A stretch of DNA of 64,000 nucleotides from Streptomyces sp. R21 (GTDB lineage Bacteria; Actinomycetota; Actinomycetes; Streptomycetales; Streptomycetaceae), in contig NZ_CP163435.1 in assembly GCF_041051975.1 (NCBI RefSeq), positions 5,613,001 through 5,677,000 on the forward strand. Direction: 5' to 3'. The notes under the pieces are model-generated. The model did no database searches. It was not told the DNA's origin and saw only the letters and a program-made list of their open reading frames with translations. Every line of letters begins with the position of its first letter. The stretch's first letter is position 1. A program made the position numbers and the translations under genes. Below, piece after piece: positions 25,705-35,320 of this stretch.

Positions 25705-25716
25705 CAAGCACGCTTG
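25705..25716. promoter_or_regulatory. TetR-type operator candidate at the head of the acyl-CoA operon
   Basis: Palindrome CAAGC-AC-GCTTG, with AT(T) words extending the symmetry on both sides, 64 nt before the first gene (25781). The operon ends with a TetR gene (35308), so this is the natural candidate for its binding site. Confidence 0.5.
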
Positions 25717-25780
25717 ATTGTTTCTGTGGACGCTGCCATGCTCCGAGGGCACACCGCCGTGCCCCGAGGGGAGCGCCATC

Positions 25781-26632
25781 GTGTCCGATCCGTCGTCGTC
25801 CGTGATCGACGATCTGTGCCGGGAGAGCGAGGAACTCGACCTGCTGGTAGGGGAGTTGGGCAAGGAGCAGTGGGCGCGCCCCACGCCGGCCCCGGGGTGG
25901 ACCATCGCCCACCAGATCGCCCACCTGCACTGGACGGACCGCGCCGCGCTGATCGCGGTGACGGACGCGGAGGCGTTCAAGGCGGAGGTGGAGAAGGCCC
26001 TCGCGGCGCCGGACACCTTCGTCGACGAAGGGGCGGAGGACGTCGCACGGCTGGCCCCCGACCGGCTGCTCGCCGAGTGGCGGGCCGGGCGGAAGGCGCT
26101 GGAGGAGGCCCTGCGCGCGGTGCCCACCGGGACCCGCTTCCCCTGGTACGGGCCACCCATGTCCGTCGCCTCCATGGCGACCGCGCGGCTCATGGAGACC
26201 TGGGCCCACGGCCTGGACATCGCCGACACGCTGGGTGTGGTGCGGCCACCTACCGACCGGCTACGGCATGTGGTGCGCATCGGGGTGCGGGCCCGCGACT
26301 ACGCCTTCGCGGTACACGGGCTCCCCGCGCCCGCCGAGGAGTTCCGAGTGGAACTCGTCAGCCCGGCGGGCGAGTTGTGGGCGTACGGCTCCGAGGACGC
26401 GCCCCAGCGGGTCACCGGCCCCGCGCTCGACTTCTGCCTGCTCGTCACCCAGCGGACCCACCGCGCCGACCTGGCCGTACAGGCCGAAGGCCCCGACGCG
26501 GACCGGTGGCTGGACATCGCCCAGGCCTTCGCGGGCCCGCCGGGAGCCGGGCGCCCGCCGAAGGGAGACGTGCCGGAGGGAGACGTGCCGGAGGGAGACG
26601 TGCCGGAGGCCGCGCAGGGGGACACCCAGTGA
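25781..26632 (+). CDS. TIGR03084/MDMPI-like DinB-fold protein
   Basis: 283 residues from GTG 25781, preceded by GAGGGGAG. Four-helix DinB-type bundle with putative metal-binding His residues: APGWTIAHQIAHLHWTDRAAL (about 37-56) and MATARLMETWAHGLDIADTLG. The family TIGR03084 is related to mycothiol-dependent maleylpyruvate isomerase, so a thiol-dependent or metal-dependent step is plausible but unproven. The C-terminus carries three GDVPE repeats. The GTG of the AtuA gene overlaps its TGA (GTGA), so it belongs to the catabolic operon. Confidence 0.82.
   Translation: MSDPSSSVIDDLCRESEELDLLVGELGKEQWARPTPAPGWTIAHQIAHLHWTDRAALIAVTDAEAFKAEVEKALAAPDTFVDEGAEDVARLAPDRLLAEWRAGRKALEEALRAVPTGTRFPWYGPPMSVASMATARLMETWAHGLDIADTLGVVRPPTDRLRHVVRIGVRARDYAFAVHGLPAPAEEFRVELVSPAGELWAYGSEDAPQRVTGPALDFCLLVTQRTHRADLAVQAEGPDADRWLDIAQAFAGPPGAGRPPKGDVPEGDVPEGDVPEAAQGDTQ
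26564..26608 (+). repeat. Three tandem 15-nt in-frame repeats
   Basis: Identical copies of GGAGACGTGCCGGAG encoding GDVPE at the C-terminal tail of the preceding gene, likely replication-slippage expansion in a disordered tail. Confidence 0.9.
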
Positions 26633-28326
26633 CCCCGCCCCTCCGCATCGGCAACGCCTCCGGCTTCTACGGCGACCGCTTCGATGCCCTGCGCGAGATG
26701 CTCACCGGCGGCTCGCTGGACGTCCTCACCGGCGACTATCTCGCCGAACTGACCATGCTGATCCTGGGCCGCGACCGCCTGAAGGACCCGTCGGCCGGCT
26801 ACGCCCGCACGTTTCTACGCCAGTTGGAGGAGTGTCTCGGGCTCGCGCACGAGCGGGGCGTGCGGATCGTGACGAACGCCGGTGGGCTCAACCCCGGCGG
26901 ACTGGCCGACGCCGTACGGAAGTTGGCGCAGCGGCTCGGCATCCCGGCCGTCGTCGCCCATGTCGAGGGCGACGACCTCACGGCCCGCCATCCGCAGAGC
27001 CTCGCCGCGCACGCCTACCTCGGCGGCGCCGGGATCGCCGAGTGCCTGCGGGCGGGCGCGGACATCGTCGTCACCGGCCGCGTCACGGACGCCGCGCTCG
27101 TCACCGGGCCCGCCGTCGCGCACTTCGGCTGGGCGCCGGACGCATACGACCGGCTCGCGGGCGCCGTCGTCGCAGGTCACGTGCTGGAGTGCGGCACCCA
27201 GGCCACCGGCGGCAACTACGCCTTCTTCGCCGAGCAGCCCCTCGAACGGCTCCGCCACCCCGGCTTCCCGGTCGCCGAACTCCACGAGGACGGCAGCAGC
27301 GTCATCACCAAGCACGACGGCACCGGCGGCCTCGTGGACGTCGGCACGGTCACCGCGCAGCTCCTGTACGAGACGTCCGGCGCCCGGTACGCGGGCCCCG
27401 ACGTCACGGCCCGGCTCGACACCGTACGGCTGACGCAGGAAGGGCCCGACCGGGTACGGATCGACGGCGTACGCGGCGAGGCCCCGCCGCCGACCCTCAA
27501 GGTCGGCCTCAACCGGCTCGGCGGCTTCCGCAACGAGGTCGTCTTCGTCCTCACGGGACTCGACATCGAGCGCAAGGCCGCCCTCGTACGGGACCAGATG
27601 GAGGCCGCCCTCGACGCCTCCAAGTCCCGTCCCGCGCACGTCGGTTGGGATCTCTCCCGCACCGACCACCCCGACGCCCCCACCGAGGAGACCGCGAGCG
27701 CCCTGCTCCGGCTCGTCGTCCGGGACGCCGACCAGGAGTCCGTCGGGCGGGCCCTCAGCGGCGCCGCGATCGAGCTGGCACTCGCCAGCTACCCCGGGTT
27801 CCATGTGGTCGCCCCACCCGGAAAGGGGGCGCCTTATGGGGTCTTCGAGGATGTGTACGTCGACCATATGGCCGTGGACCATGTGGCGGTCCTCAATGAC
27901 GGGCGCCGAATCCATGTGACCCCGGGCGCCGACACGCTCGTACTCGAACCGCCTGCGCAGCCGCCCCTCCCGGAACCCCTCCCGGCCGACGGCCCCACGC
28001 GGCGCGCGCCTCTCGGTCTGGTCGCCGGTGCCCGCAGCGGCGACAAGGGCGGGAACGCCAACGTCGGGGTGTGGGCGCGCACGGACGACGCGTGGCGCTG
28101 GCTCGCCCATGAACTGACCACGGACGGATTCCGGAACCTGCTGCCCGAGACCCGCGATCTGACCGTCGTCCGTCACGTGCTGCCCAACCTGCGCGCCCTC
28201 AACTTCGTCGTCGAGGGAATCCTCGGCGAGGGCGTCGCCTCCCAGGCCCGCTTCGACCCCCAGGCCAAGGGCCTCGGCGAATGGCTCCGCTCCCGCCACC
28301 TGGACATCCCGGAGGTGCTGCTGTGA
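26629..28326 (+). CDS. AtuA family protein (DUF1446), acyclic terpene utilisation-like
   Basis: 565 residues. N-terminal DUF1446 region: RIGNASGFYGDRFDALREMLTGGSLDVLTGDYLAELTM, VRIVTNAGGLNPGG, GADIVVTGRVTDAAL, LECGTQATGGNYAFF; C-terminal extension with LGLVAGARSGDKGGNANVGVWAR. AtuA is encoded in the Pseudomonas citronellol/geraniol pathway and in related branched acyl-CoA carboxylase clusters; its reaction is not established. Placement next to the biotin carboxylase pair supports the same kind of pathway. Coupled to neighbours on both sides by GTGA overlaps. Confidence 0.92.
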   Translation: MTPPLRIGNASGFYGDRFDALREMLTGGSLDVLTGDYLAELTMLILGRDRLKDPSAGYARTFLRQLEECLGLAHERGVRIVTNAGGLNPGGLADAVRKLAQRLGIPAVVAHVEGDDLTARHPQSLAAHAYLGGAGIAECLRAGADIVVTGRVTDAALVTGPAVAHFGWAPDAYDRLAGAVVAGHVLECGTQATGGNYAFFAEQPLERLRHPGFPVAELHEDGSSVITKHDGTGGLVDVGTVTAQLLYETSGARYAGPDVTARLDTVRLTQEGPDRVRIDGVRGEAPPPTLKVGLNRLGGFRNEVVFVLTGLDIERKAALVRDQMEAALDASKSRPAHVGWDLSRTDHPDAPTEETASALLRLVVRDADQESVGRALSGAAIELALASYPGFHVVAPPGKGAPYGVFEDVYVDHMAVDHVAVLNDGRRIHVTPGADTLVLEPPAQPPLPEPLPADGPTRRAPLGLVAGARSGDKGGNANVGVWARTDDAWRWLAHELTTDGFRNLLPETRDLTVVRHVLPNLRALNFVVEGILGEGVASQARFDPQAKGLGEWLRSRHLDIPEVLL

Positions 28327-29921
28327 CGGTCCTGGCGTCCGCCCTGGACACCGCGTCCCCCGACTACGCGACGAACCGCGAGGCCATGCTCGCCCGTCTC
28401 GCCGCACTCGACACCGAGCACGCCAAAGCGCTCGCCGGCGGCGGGGAGAAGTACGTCGAACGGCACCGCAAACGAGGCAAGTTGCTCGCCCGCGAGCGCA
28501 TCGAACTGCTCGTCGACCCGGACACCCCGTTCCTGGAGCTGTCGCCGCTCGCGGCCTGGGGGAGCGATTACGCGGTCGGCGCCTCGCTCGTCACCGGCAT
28601 CGGGGTCGTCGAGGGTGTCGAGTGCCTGATCACCGCGAACGACCCGACCGTGCGCGGTGGCGCGAGCAACCCGTGGAGCCTGAAGAAGGCCCTGCGGGCG
28701 AACGACATCGCGCTCGCCAACCGGCTGCCCTGCATCAGCCTCGTCGAGTCGGGCGGCGCCGACCTGCCCTCCCAGAAGGAGATCTTCATCCCGGGCGGCG
28801 CGATCTTCCGCGACATCACACGCCTGTCCGCCGCCGGGATCCCGACCATCGCCGTCGTCTTCGGCAACTCGACGGCGGGCGGCGCGTACATCCCCGGCAT
28901 GTCCGACCACGCGATCATGGTCAAGGAGCGGGCCAAGGTCTTCCTGGGCGGGCCGCCACTGGTGAAGATGGCCACCGGCGAGGAGAGCGACGACGAGTCG
29001 CTCGGCGGCGCCGAGATGCACGCGCGCGTGTCGGGTCTCGCCGACCACTACGCCGTCGACGAGTACGACGCCCTCCGGCAGGCACGCCGGGTCGTCGCCC
29101 GCCTCAACCACCGCAAGGCGTACGGCGATCCGGGCCCGGCCGAGCCCCCCAAGTACGACGAGGACGAGCTGCTCGGGATCGTCCCCGGGGACCTGAAGGT
29201 GCCCTTCGACCCCCGCGAGGTCATCGCACGCGTGGTCGACGGCTCCGACTTCGACGAGTTCAAGCCCCTCTACGGAACGAGCCTGTGCACGGGCTGGGCG
29301 CGGCTGCACGGCTATCCGGTCGGCGTGCTCGCCAACGCCCAGGGCGTGCTGTTCAGCGAGGAGTCCCAGAAGGCCGCCCAGTTCATCCAGCTCGCCAACC
29401 AGCGCGACATCCCGCTGCTCTTCCTGCACAACACCACCGGCTACATGGTCGGCAGGGAGTACGAGCAGGGCGGCATCATCAAGCACGGCGCGATGATGAT
29501 CAACGCGGTCAGCAACTCGCGGGTACCGCATCTGTCCGTGCTCCTGGGCGCGTCCTACGGAGCCGGTCACTACGGCATGTGCGGGCGCGCGTACGACCCG
29601 CGCTTCCTCTTCGCCTGGCCCAGCGCCAAGTCGGCCGTCATGGGCCCCCAGCAGCTCGCCGGGGTGCTCTCCATCGTCGCCCGGCAGTCGGCGGTGGCGA
29701 AGGGGCAGCCGTACGACGACGAGGCGGACGCGGCGCTGCGCGCGATGGTGGAGCAGCAGATCGAGTCCGAGTCCCTTCCGATGTTCCTGTCCGGGCGGCT
29801 GTACGACGACGGGGTCATCGACCCGCGCGACACCCGCACCGTCCTCGGCCTGTGCCTGTCCGCGATCCACACGGCGCCCTACGAGGGCGCGCGCGGCGGC
29901 TTCGGCGTCTTCCGGATGTGA
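28323..29921 (+). CDS. Acyl-CoA carboxylase, carboxyltransferase (beta) subunit
   Basis: 532 residues from GTG 28323 (GTGA overlap with AtuA). Two crotonase-like carboxyltransferase halves: FLELSPLAAWGSDY, VRGGASNPWSLKKALRANDIALANRLPCISLVESGGADLPSQKEIFIPGG in the first; GVLANAQGVLFSEESQKAAQFIQLANQRDIPLLFLHNTTGYMVG and SYGAGHYGMCGRAYDPRF in the second. The wording (FxELSxLAA, SGGADL, NTTGYMVG) matches methylcrotonyl-/geranyl-CoA carboxylase beta subunits more than propionyl-CoA ones, in line with an AtuA neighbour. Works with the alpha subunit encoded next. Confidence 0.93.
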   Translation: MTVLASALDTASPDYATNREAMLARLAALDTEHAKALAGGGEKYVERHRKRGKLLARERIELLVDPDTPFLELSPLAAWGSDYAVGASLVTGIGVVEGVECLITANDPTVRGGASNPWSLKKALRANDIALANRLPCISLVESGGADLPSQKEIFIPGGAIFRDITRLSAAGIPTIAVVFGNSTAGGAYIPGMSDHAIMVKERAKVFLGGPPLVKMATGEESDDESLGGAEMHARVSGLADHYAVDEYDALRQARRVVARLNHRKAYGDPGPAEPPKYDEDELLGIVPGDLKVPFDPREVIARVVDGSDFDEFKPLYGTSLCTGWARLHGYPVGVLANAQGVLFSEESQKAAQFIQLANQRDIPLLFLHNTTGYMVGREYEQGGIIKHGAMMINAVSNSRVPHLSVLLGASYGAGHYGMCGRAYDPRFLFAWPSAKSAVMGPQQLAGVLSIVARQSAVAKGQPYDDEADAALRAMVEQQIESESLPMFLSGRLYDDGVIDPRDTRTVLGLCLSAIHTAPYEGARGGFGVFRM

Positions 29922-29928
29922 GGAAGCC

Positions 29929-31809
29929 ATGACGACTACGAAGGTCCCTCCAGTGATTGCTTCCGTCCTTGTGGCCAACCGCGGTGAGATCGCCTGCCGG
30001 GTCTTCCGCACCTGTGGTGAATGGGGAATCCGGACCGTCGCCGTGTACTCGGACGCCGACGAGAACGCCCTCCACGCGCGCGTGGCCGACGCGGCGGTAC
30101 GGCTGCCGGGGGCGGCGCCCTCGGAGACGTATCTGCGCGGCGACCTGATCGTGAAGGCGGCGCTGGCGGCCGGCGCCGACGCCGTGCACCCGGGGTACGG
30201 GTTCCTGTCCGAGAACGCCGACTTCGCGCGGGCCGTCACCGACGCCGGGCTCGTCTGGATCGGGCCGCCGCCGGAGGCGATCGAGGCGATGGCGTCCAAG
30301 ACGCGCGCCAAGAAGCTGATGGGCCTCGAGCCGCTGGCCGAGGTCACGGCCGCGGACCTGCCCGTGCTGGTGAAGGCGGCGGCGGGCGGCGGGGGCCGCG
30401 GGATGCGGGTCGTACGCGAACTCGCCGACCTGGACGGCGAACTGGCCGCCGCCCGCGCTGAGGCCCTCAGCGCCTTCGGCGACGGCGAGGTCTTCGTCGA
30501 GCCCTACGTGGAGGGCGGCCGGCACGTCGAGGTGCAGATCCTCGCCGACACACACGGCACGGTGTGGGTGCTCGGCACCCGCGACTGCTCCCTCCAGCGC
30601 CGCCACCAGAAGGTGATCGAGGAGGCCCCGGCACCCGGCCTCTCCGAGGAGCTCACGGAGGAGTTGTGCGCGCTGGCCGTACGCGCCGCGCGCGCCGTCG
30701 ACTACGTCGGCGCGGGCACCGTCGAGTTCCTCGTCGCCGACGGCCGGGCGCACTTCCTGGAGATGAACACCCGCCTCCAGGTCGAACACCCCGTGACGGA
30801 AGCCGTGTTCGGCGTGGACCTGGTGGCCCTCCAGATCCGGGTCGCCGAAGGGGCCGCCCTCGAGAACGACCCGCCACGCGCGCGTGGGCACGCCGTCGAG
30901 GCCCGCCTGTACGCGGAGGACCCGGCGCACGCCTGGGCCCCGCAGACCGGCACCCTGCACCGCCTCGCCGTACCGGGCGCCGTCCGCCTCGACACCGGCT
31001 ACACCGACGGCGACCCCATCGGCGTCCACTACGACCCGATGCTCGCGAAGGTGGTGGCGCACGCCCCCACGCGCGCGGAGGCCGTCCGCAAGCTGGCGGC
31101 CGCCCTGAGCGGGGCCGAGATCCACGGCCCGGTCACCAACCGCGACCTCCTCGTACGGTCGCTCAGGCACCCGGAGTTCACCGGAGCCCGCATGGACACC
31201 GGGTTCTACGACCGGCACCTGGCGGAGCTGACCGCGCCGGCCCCCGACCCGTACGCCCCGCTGGCCGCCGCGCTCGCGGACGCGCACGGGCGCTCCCGGT
31301 TCGGCGGCTGGCGCAACGTGGCCTCACAGCCGCAGGTCAAGCGGTACGTCATGGCCGGTGAGGAACACGAGGTCCGCTACCGCCACACCCGTGACGGGCT
31401 GACCGTCGAAGGCGTGCGGGTGGTGCGGGCGACCCCCGACCTCGTCGTCCTCGAAATCGACGGTGTGCAGCGGAGGTTCGCCGTCGCGCGCTACGGCGAC
31501 AAGGTGCACGTGAACGCGACCGCGCTCACCGCGCTGCCCCGCTTCCCCGACCCCACCGCCCAGCGCGAACCCGGCTCGCTGCTCGCGCCCATGCCCGGCA
31601 CCGTCGTCCGCGTCGCCGAGGGACTGGCCGTGGGAGCCGCCGTGAGCGCCGGACAGCCCCTGCTCTGGCTGGAGGCGATGAAGATGGAGCACAAGATCTC
31701 CGCGCCCGTCTCCGGCACGCTCAGCGCCCTGCACGCCGCCCCCGGCCACCAGGTCGAGGTCGGCGCCCTGCTCGCCGTCGTAGTCGCACAGGAGGAACAG
31801 CCCGCATGA
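29929..31809 (+). CDS. Acyl-CoA carboxylase, biotin carboxylase/BCCP (alpha) subunit
   Basis: 626 residues. Biotin carboxylase domain: LVANRGEIACRVFRTC (N-term), HPGYGFLSENADFARA, glycine loop KAAAGGGGRGMRVVRE, GRHVEVQILADTHG, RDCSLQRRHQKVIEEAP, EMNTRLQVEHPVTEAV. C-terminal biotinyl domain with LEAMKMEHKISAPVSG; the Lys of AMKM is biotinylated. The stretch between AKKLM and LPVLVKA is several residues shorter than in most homologues I recall (no AGVPLVPG-like segment), a possible short internal deletion. The 3' end overlaps the acyl-CoA dehydrogenase start (ATGA). Confidence 0.94.
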   Translation: MTTTKVPPVIASVLVANRGEIACRVFRTCGEWGIRTVAVYSDADENALHARVADAAVRLPGAAPSETYLRGDLIVKAALAAGADAVHPGYGFLSENADFARAVTDAGLVWIGPPPEAIEAMASKTRAKKLMGLEPLAEVTAADLPVLVKAAAGGGGRGMRVVRELADLDGELAAARAEALSAFGDGEVFVEPYVEGGRHVEVQILADTHGTVWVLGTRDCSLQRRHQKVIEEAPAPGLSEELTEELCALAVRAARAVDYVGAGTVEFLVADGRAHFLEMNTRLQVEHPVTEAVFGVDLVALQIRVAEGAALENDPPRARGHAVEARLYAEDPAHAWAPQTGTLHRLAVPGAVRLDTGYTDGDPIGVHYDPMLAKVVAHAPTRAEAVRKLAAALSGAEIHGPVTNRDLLVRSLRHPEFTGARMDTGFYDRHLAELTAPAPDPYAPLAAALADAHGRSRFGGWRNVASQPQVKRYVMAGEEHEVRYRHTRDGLTVEGVRVVRATPDLVVLEIDGVQRRFAVARYGDKVHVNATALTALPRFPDPTAQREPGSLLAPMPGTVVRVAEGLAVGAAVSAGQPLLWLEAMKMEHKISAPVSGTLSALHAAPGHQVEVGALLAVVVAQEEQPA

Positions 31810-32972
31810 GCGTCACCCTCGAAACCCAGGAGCACAAGGACCTGCGTGCCGCGGTCGCCGCACTCGGCAAGCGCTACGGCCGCGAGTACCTCACCCGGAC
31901 CATCGCCGAAGGCGGCCACCCGGACGCACTCTGGTCCGAGGCCGCCAAACTCGGCTACCTCGGCGTCAACCTGCCGGAGGACTACGGCGGCGGAGGCGGC
32001 GGCATCGCCGAACTCTCCATCGTGCTGGAAGAGTTGGGCGCGGCCGGCTGTCCGCTGCTGATGATGGTCGTCTCGCCCGCGATCTGCGGCACCGTCATCG
32101 CCCGCTTCGGCACGGACGCGCAGAAACAGCAGTGGCTGCCCGGACTCGCCGACGGCAGCCGCACCATGGCCTTCGGCATCACCGAACCCGACGCGGGCTC
32201 CAACTCCCACCGCATCACCACCACCGCCCGCCGCGACCCGGACACCGGCGACTGGCTCCTCACCGGCCGCAAGGTGTTCATCTCCGGCGTCGACATCGCG
32301 GACGCGACCCTCGTCGTCGGCCGCACCGAGGACGCCCGCACCGGCAGCCTCAAGCCCTGCCTGTTCATCGTCCCGCGCGACGCCGAGGGCTTCCACCGGC
32401 AGCGGATCGAGATGGAACTCCAGGGCGCGGAGAAGCAGTTCGAGCTCACCCTCGACGACGTACGGCTGCCCGCCGACGCGCTCGTCGGCGACGAGGACGC
32501 CGGCCTCCTCCAGCTCTTCGCCGGCCTCAACCCCGAACGCGTGATGACGGCCGCCTTCGCCATCGGCATGGGCCGCTACGCGCTGTCGCGAGCCATCGCC
32601 TACGCTCGCGAGCGCACCGTCTGGAAGGAGCCCATCGGCGCCCACCAGGCCGTCGCACACCCCCTCGCCCAGTCCCACATCGAGCTCGAACTCGCCCGCC
32701 TGATGATGCAGAAGGCGGCCCACCTCTACGACGCCGGGGACGACATCGGCGCGGGCGAGGCCGCCAACATGGCGAAGTACGCGGCCGCGGAAGCCTGCGT
32801 GAAGGCCGTCGACCAGGCCGTCCACACCCTCGGCGGCAACGGCCTCACCCGCGAATTCGGGCTCGCCTCATTGATAACGGCCTCCCGTGTGGCTCGTATT
32901 GCTCCGGTGAGCCGGGAGATGATTCTCAACTACGTCTCCCACCAGACACTCGGACTGCCCAAGTCGTACTGA
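31806..32972 (+). CDS. Acyl-CoA dehydrogenase
   Basis: FAD-dependent dehydrogenase, 388 residues. N-terminal alpha domain, FAD/substrate loop MAFGITEPDAGSNSHRITTTARRD with LTGRKVFISGVDIAD, substrate domain, and the C-terminal four-helix bundle with AEACVKAVDQAVHTLGGNGLTREFGLASLITASRVARIAPVSREMILNYVSH. In the context of the carboxylase it would make the 2-enoyl-CoA substrate (isovaleryl- or citronellyl-type). Coupled by ATGA to the alpha subunit. Confidence 0.93.
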   Translation: MSVTLETQEHKDLRAAVAALGKRYGREYLTRTIAEGGHPDALWSEAAKLGYLGVNLPEDYGGGGGGIAELSIVLEELGAAGCPLLMMVVSPAICGTVIARFGTDAQKQQWLPGLADGSRTMAFGITEPDAGSNSHRITTTARRDPDTGDWLLTGRKVFISGVDIADATLVVGRTEDARTGSLKPCLFIVPRDAEGFHRQRIEMELQGAEKQFELTLDDVRLPADALVGDEDAGLLQLFAGLNPERVMTAAFAIGMGRYALSRAIAYARERTVWKEPIGAHQAVAHPLAQSHIELELARLMMQKAAHLYDAGDDIGAGEAANMAKYAAAEACVKAVDQAVHTLGGNGLTREFGLASLITASRVARIAPVSREMILNYVSHQTLGLPKSY

Positions 32973-33014
32973 GAGCCTGCTCAGAGCCCGCCCGAAGCCG
33001 CGCCAGGAGGAACC

Positions 33015-34589
33015 GTGTTCCGCAGCGAGTACGCAGATGTCCCGGCCGTCGAGGAGCCCATTCACGACGCGGTCCTCGGCCGCGCCGCGGAGCGCGGCGA
33101 CACGCCCGCACTGATCGACGGCGCCGACGGCACCACGCTCACCTACGCGCAACTGGACGTCTTCCACCGCCGGCTGGCCGCCGCCCTCGCCGAGGCGGGC
33201 GTCCGCAAGGGCGACGTCCTGGCCCTGCACAGCCCGAACACCATCGCCTTCCCCACGGCGTTCTTCGCCGCCACGCGCGCGGGTGCCTCGGTCACCACCG
33301 TGCACCCCCTCGCCACGCCCGAGGAGTTCGCCAAGCAGCTGCGCGACAGCGCCGCCTCCTGGATCGTGACCGTCTCACCCCTCCTGGAGGCGGCGCGCGA
33401 GGCCGCCGAACGCGCCGGCGGCGTACGGGAGATCTTCGTCTGCGACAGCGCCCCCGGGCACCGCTCCCTGACCGACCTGCTCGCCACGACCGCCCCCGAG
33501 CCGCACATCGACATCGACCCCGCCGAGGACGTGGCGGCCCTTCCGTACTCCTCCGGAACGACCGGCATCCCCAAGGGCGTGATGCTCACCCACAGGTCCA
33601 TCGCCACGAACCTCGCGCAGCTCCTGCCCTGCATGCCGATGGGCCCCGGCGACCGCATCCTCGCCGTGCTGCCGTTCTTCCACATCTACGGGCTGACGGC
33701 CCTCATGAACGCGCCGCTGCGGCAGGGCGCCACCGTCGTCGTACTGCCCCGCTTCGACATCGGCACCTTCCTCGCGGCCATCGAGAAACACCGCATCACG
33801 ACCCTCTTCGTGGCACCGCCGATCGTCCTCGCCCTCACCAAGCACCCGGACGTCGCGAGCTACGACCTGTCGTCCCTCAAGCACATCATTTCCTCCGCGG
33901 CCCCCCTCGACGCGAAGCTCGCCGCGGCCTGCTCGCGGCGGCTCGGCCTGCCGCCCATCGGCCAGGGCTACGGCATGACGGAACTCTCCCCCTGCACCCA
34001 CCTGGTGCCCCTGGCCGCCGAGAACCCGCCCCCGGGGACGGTCGGCAGGCTCATCGCGGGCACCGAGATGCGCATCGTCTCCCTCGACGACCCCGACAAG
34101 CACCTCGACGTCGGCGAACCCGGCGAGATAGCCATCCGCGGCCCCCAGGTCATGAAGGGCTACCTCGGCCGCCCCGACGCCACCGCGCAGATGATCGACC
34201 CCGAGGGCTGGCTGCACACCGGAGACGTCGGCCACGTGGACGGCGACGGCTGGCTGTTCGTCGTCGACCGCGTCAAGGAACTCATCAAGTACAAGGGCTT
34301 CCAGGTCGCCCCCGCCGAACTCGAAGCCCTCCTGCTCACCCACCCCGGCATCGCCGACGCCGCCGTCATAGGCGTCTACAACGAAGACAACAACGAGGTA
34401 CCGCACGCCTACGTAGTATGCCAACAGGCCGCCGGGGACCTCTCCGAAGGAGAGGTCATGATGTACGTCGCCGAGCGCGTCGCCCCGTACAAGAGGGTCC
34501 GCGGCGTCACCTTCATCGACGCCGTGCCCCGCGCCGCCTCCGGGAAGATCCTCCGCCGCGAACTGCGCGATCTCAGGGAGCAGGCGTGA
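33015..34589 (+). CDS. AMP-dependent acyl-CoA ligase (4-coumarate-CoA ligase-like)
   Basis: 524 residues from GTG 33015 after AGGAGGAACC. ANL-family motifs: P-loop YSSGTTGIPKGVMLTHRS, GQGYGMTELSP, the hinge region GWLHTGDVGHVDGDGWLFVVDRVKELIKYKGFQVAPAELE, and catalytic Lys in RAASGKILRRELR. It activates an aryl or branched fatty acid to its CoA ester at the pathway entry. Coupled to the hydratase by GTGA. Confidence 0.94.
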   Translation: MFRSEYADVPAVEEPIHDAVLGRAAERGDTPALIDGADGTTLTYAQLDVFHRRLAAALAEAGVRKGDVLALHSPNTIAFPTAFFAATRAGASVTTVHPLATPEEFAKQLRDSAASWIVTVSPLLEAAREAAERAGGVREIFVCDSAPGHRSLTDLLATTAPEPHIDIDPAEDVAALPYSSGTTGIPKGVMLTHRSIATNLAQLLPCMPMGPGDRILAVLPFFHIYGLTALMNAPLRQGATVVVLPRFDIGTFLAAIEKHRITTLFVAPPIVLALTKHPDVASYDLSSLKHIISSAAPLDAKLAAACSRRLGLPPIGQGYGMTELSPCTHLVPLAAENPPPGTVGRLIAGTEMRIVSLDDPDKHLDVGEPGEIAIRGPQVMKGYLGRPDATAQMIDPEGWLHTGDVGHVDGDGWLFVVDRVKELIKYKGFQVAPAELEALLLTHPGIADAAVIGVYNEDNNEVPHAYVVCQQAAGDLSEGEVMMYVAERVAPYKRVRGVTFIDAVPRAASGKILRRELRDLREQA

Positions 34590-35320
34590 CACTGATCGGC
34601 CGTACACGCGCGCGTGGCATCGAGACCCTCACCCTCGACTCCCCGCACAACCGCAACGCCCTCTCGGCGGCGCTGGTGGGGCAGTTGGCCGACAGCCTGG
34701 CCAAAGGCGAGAACGACGCCGACGTACGGGCATTCGTCCTCACCCACACCGGCAACACGTTCTGCGCGGGCGCCGACCTGAGGAACCCTCCCGACCCCGA
34801 CGCCCTGGTGGCGCTGCTCCGGCAGATCGTCACGCTGCGCAAACCCGTCGTGGCCCGGGTGACCGGTCATGTGCGGGCGGGCGGCCTGGGCCTGCTGGCG
34901 GCCTGCGACATAGGGGCGGCGTCCACCCAGGCGACTTTCGCCTTCACGGAGGTACGGATAGGGGTGGCCCCCGCGGTGATCTCCCTGCCGCTGCTCCCCC
35001 GCACCGACCCCCGCGCCCTCGCCCGCTACTACCTCACCGGCGAACGCTTCGACGCCGCCGAGGCGGCCCGCATCGGCCTGCTGACCGCGGCGGGCGACGA
35101 CGTGGACGACGTACTGGAACCCATCCTCGACGGACTGCGGAGGGCCGCCCCCCAGGGCCTGGAGGAGACGAAACTGCTGCTCACCGCTAGGGTGCTGGAA
35201 GCCTTCGACCGGGACGCGGCCGACCTGACCGCCCTCTCGGCCCGCCTGTTCTCCTCCGCGCAGGCCCGCGAGGGCATGACGGCCTTCCTAGAACGACGGG
35301 ATCCCGCATGGGCGCTGTGA
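34586..35320 (+). CDS. Enoyl-CoA hydratase/isomerase family protein
   Basis: Crotonase fold, 244 residues from GTG 34586. N-terminal LTLDSPHNRNALSAALVGQL, oxyanion loop TFCAGADLRNP, and second loop GHVRAGGLGLLAACDIGAAS. The first catalytic Glu position of classic hydratases (GGG-E region) reads GGLGLLAACDI, so the acid residue is not clear; it may be a hydratase, isomerase or methylglutaconyl-CoA hydratase-like enzyme of this pathway. Confidence 0.9.
   Translation: MTLIGRTRARGIETLTLDSPHNRNALSAALVGQLADSLAKGENDADVRAFVLTHTGNTFCAGADLRNPPDPDALVALLRQIVTLRKPVVARVTGHVRAGGLGLLAACDIGAASTQATFAFTEVRIGVAPAVISLPLLPRTDPRALARYYLTGERFDAAEAARIGLLTAAGDDVDDVLEPILDGLRRAAPQGLEETKLLLTARVLEAFDRDAADLTALSARLFSSAQAREGMTAFLERRDPAWAL

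Noticed and set aside
32132..34585. Long plus-strand frame through the dehydrogenase and ligase genes, in frame with the hydratase
   Set aside because: Arg/Pro/His-rich shadow; only the part from the GTG at 34586 is a real protein.
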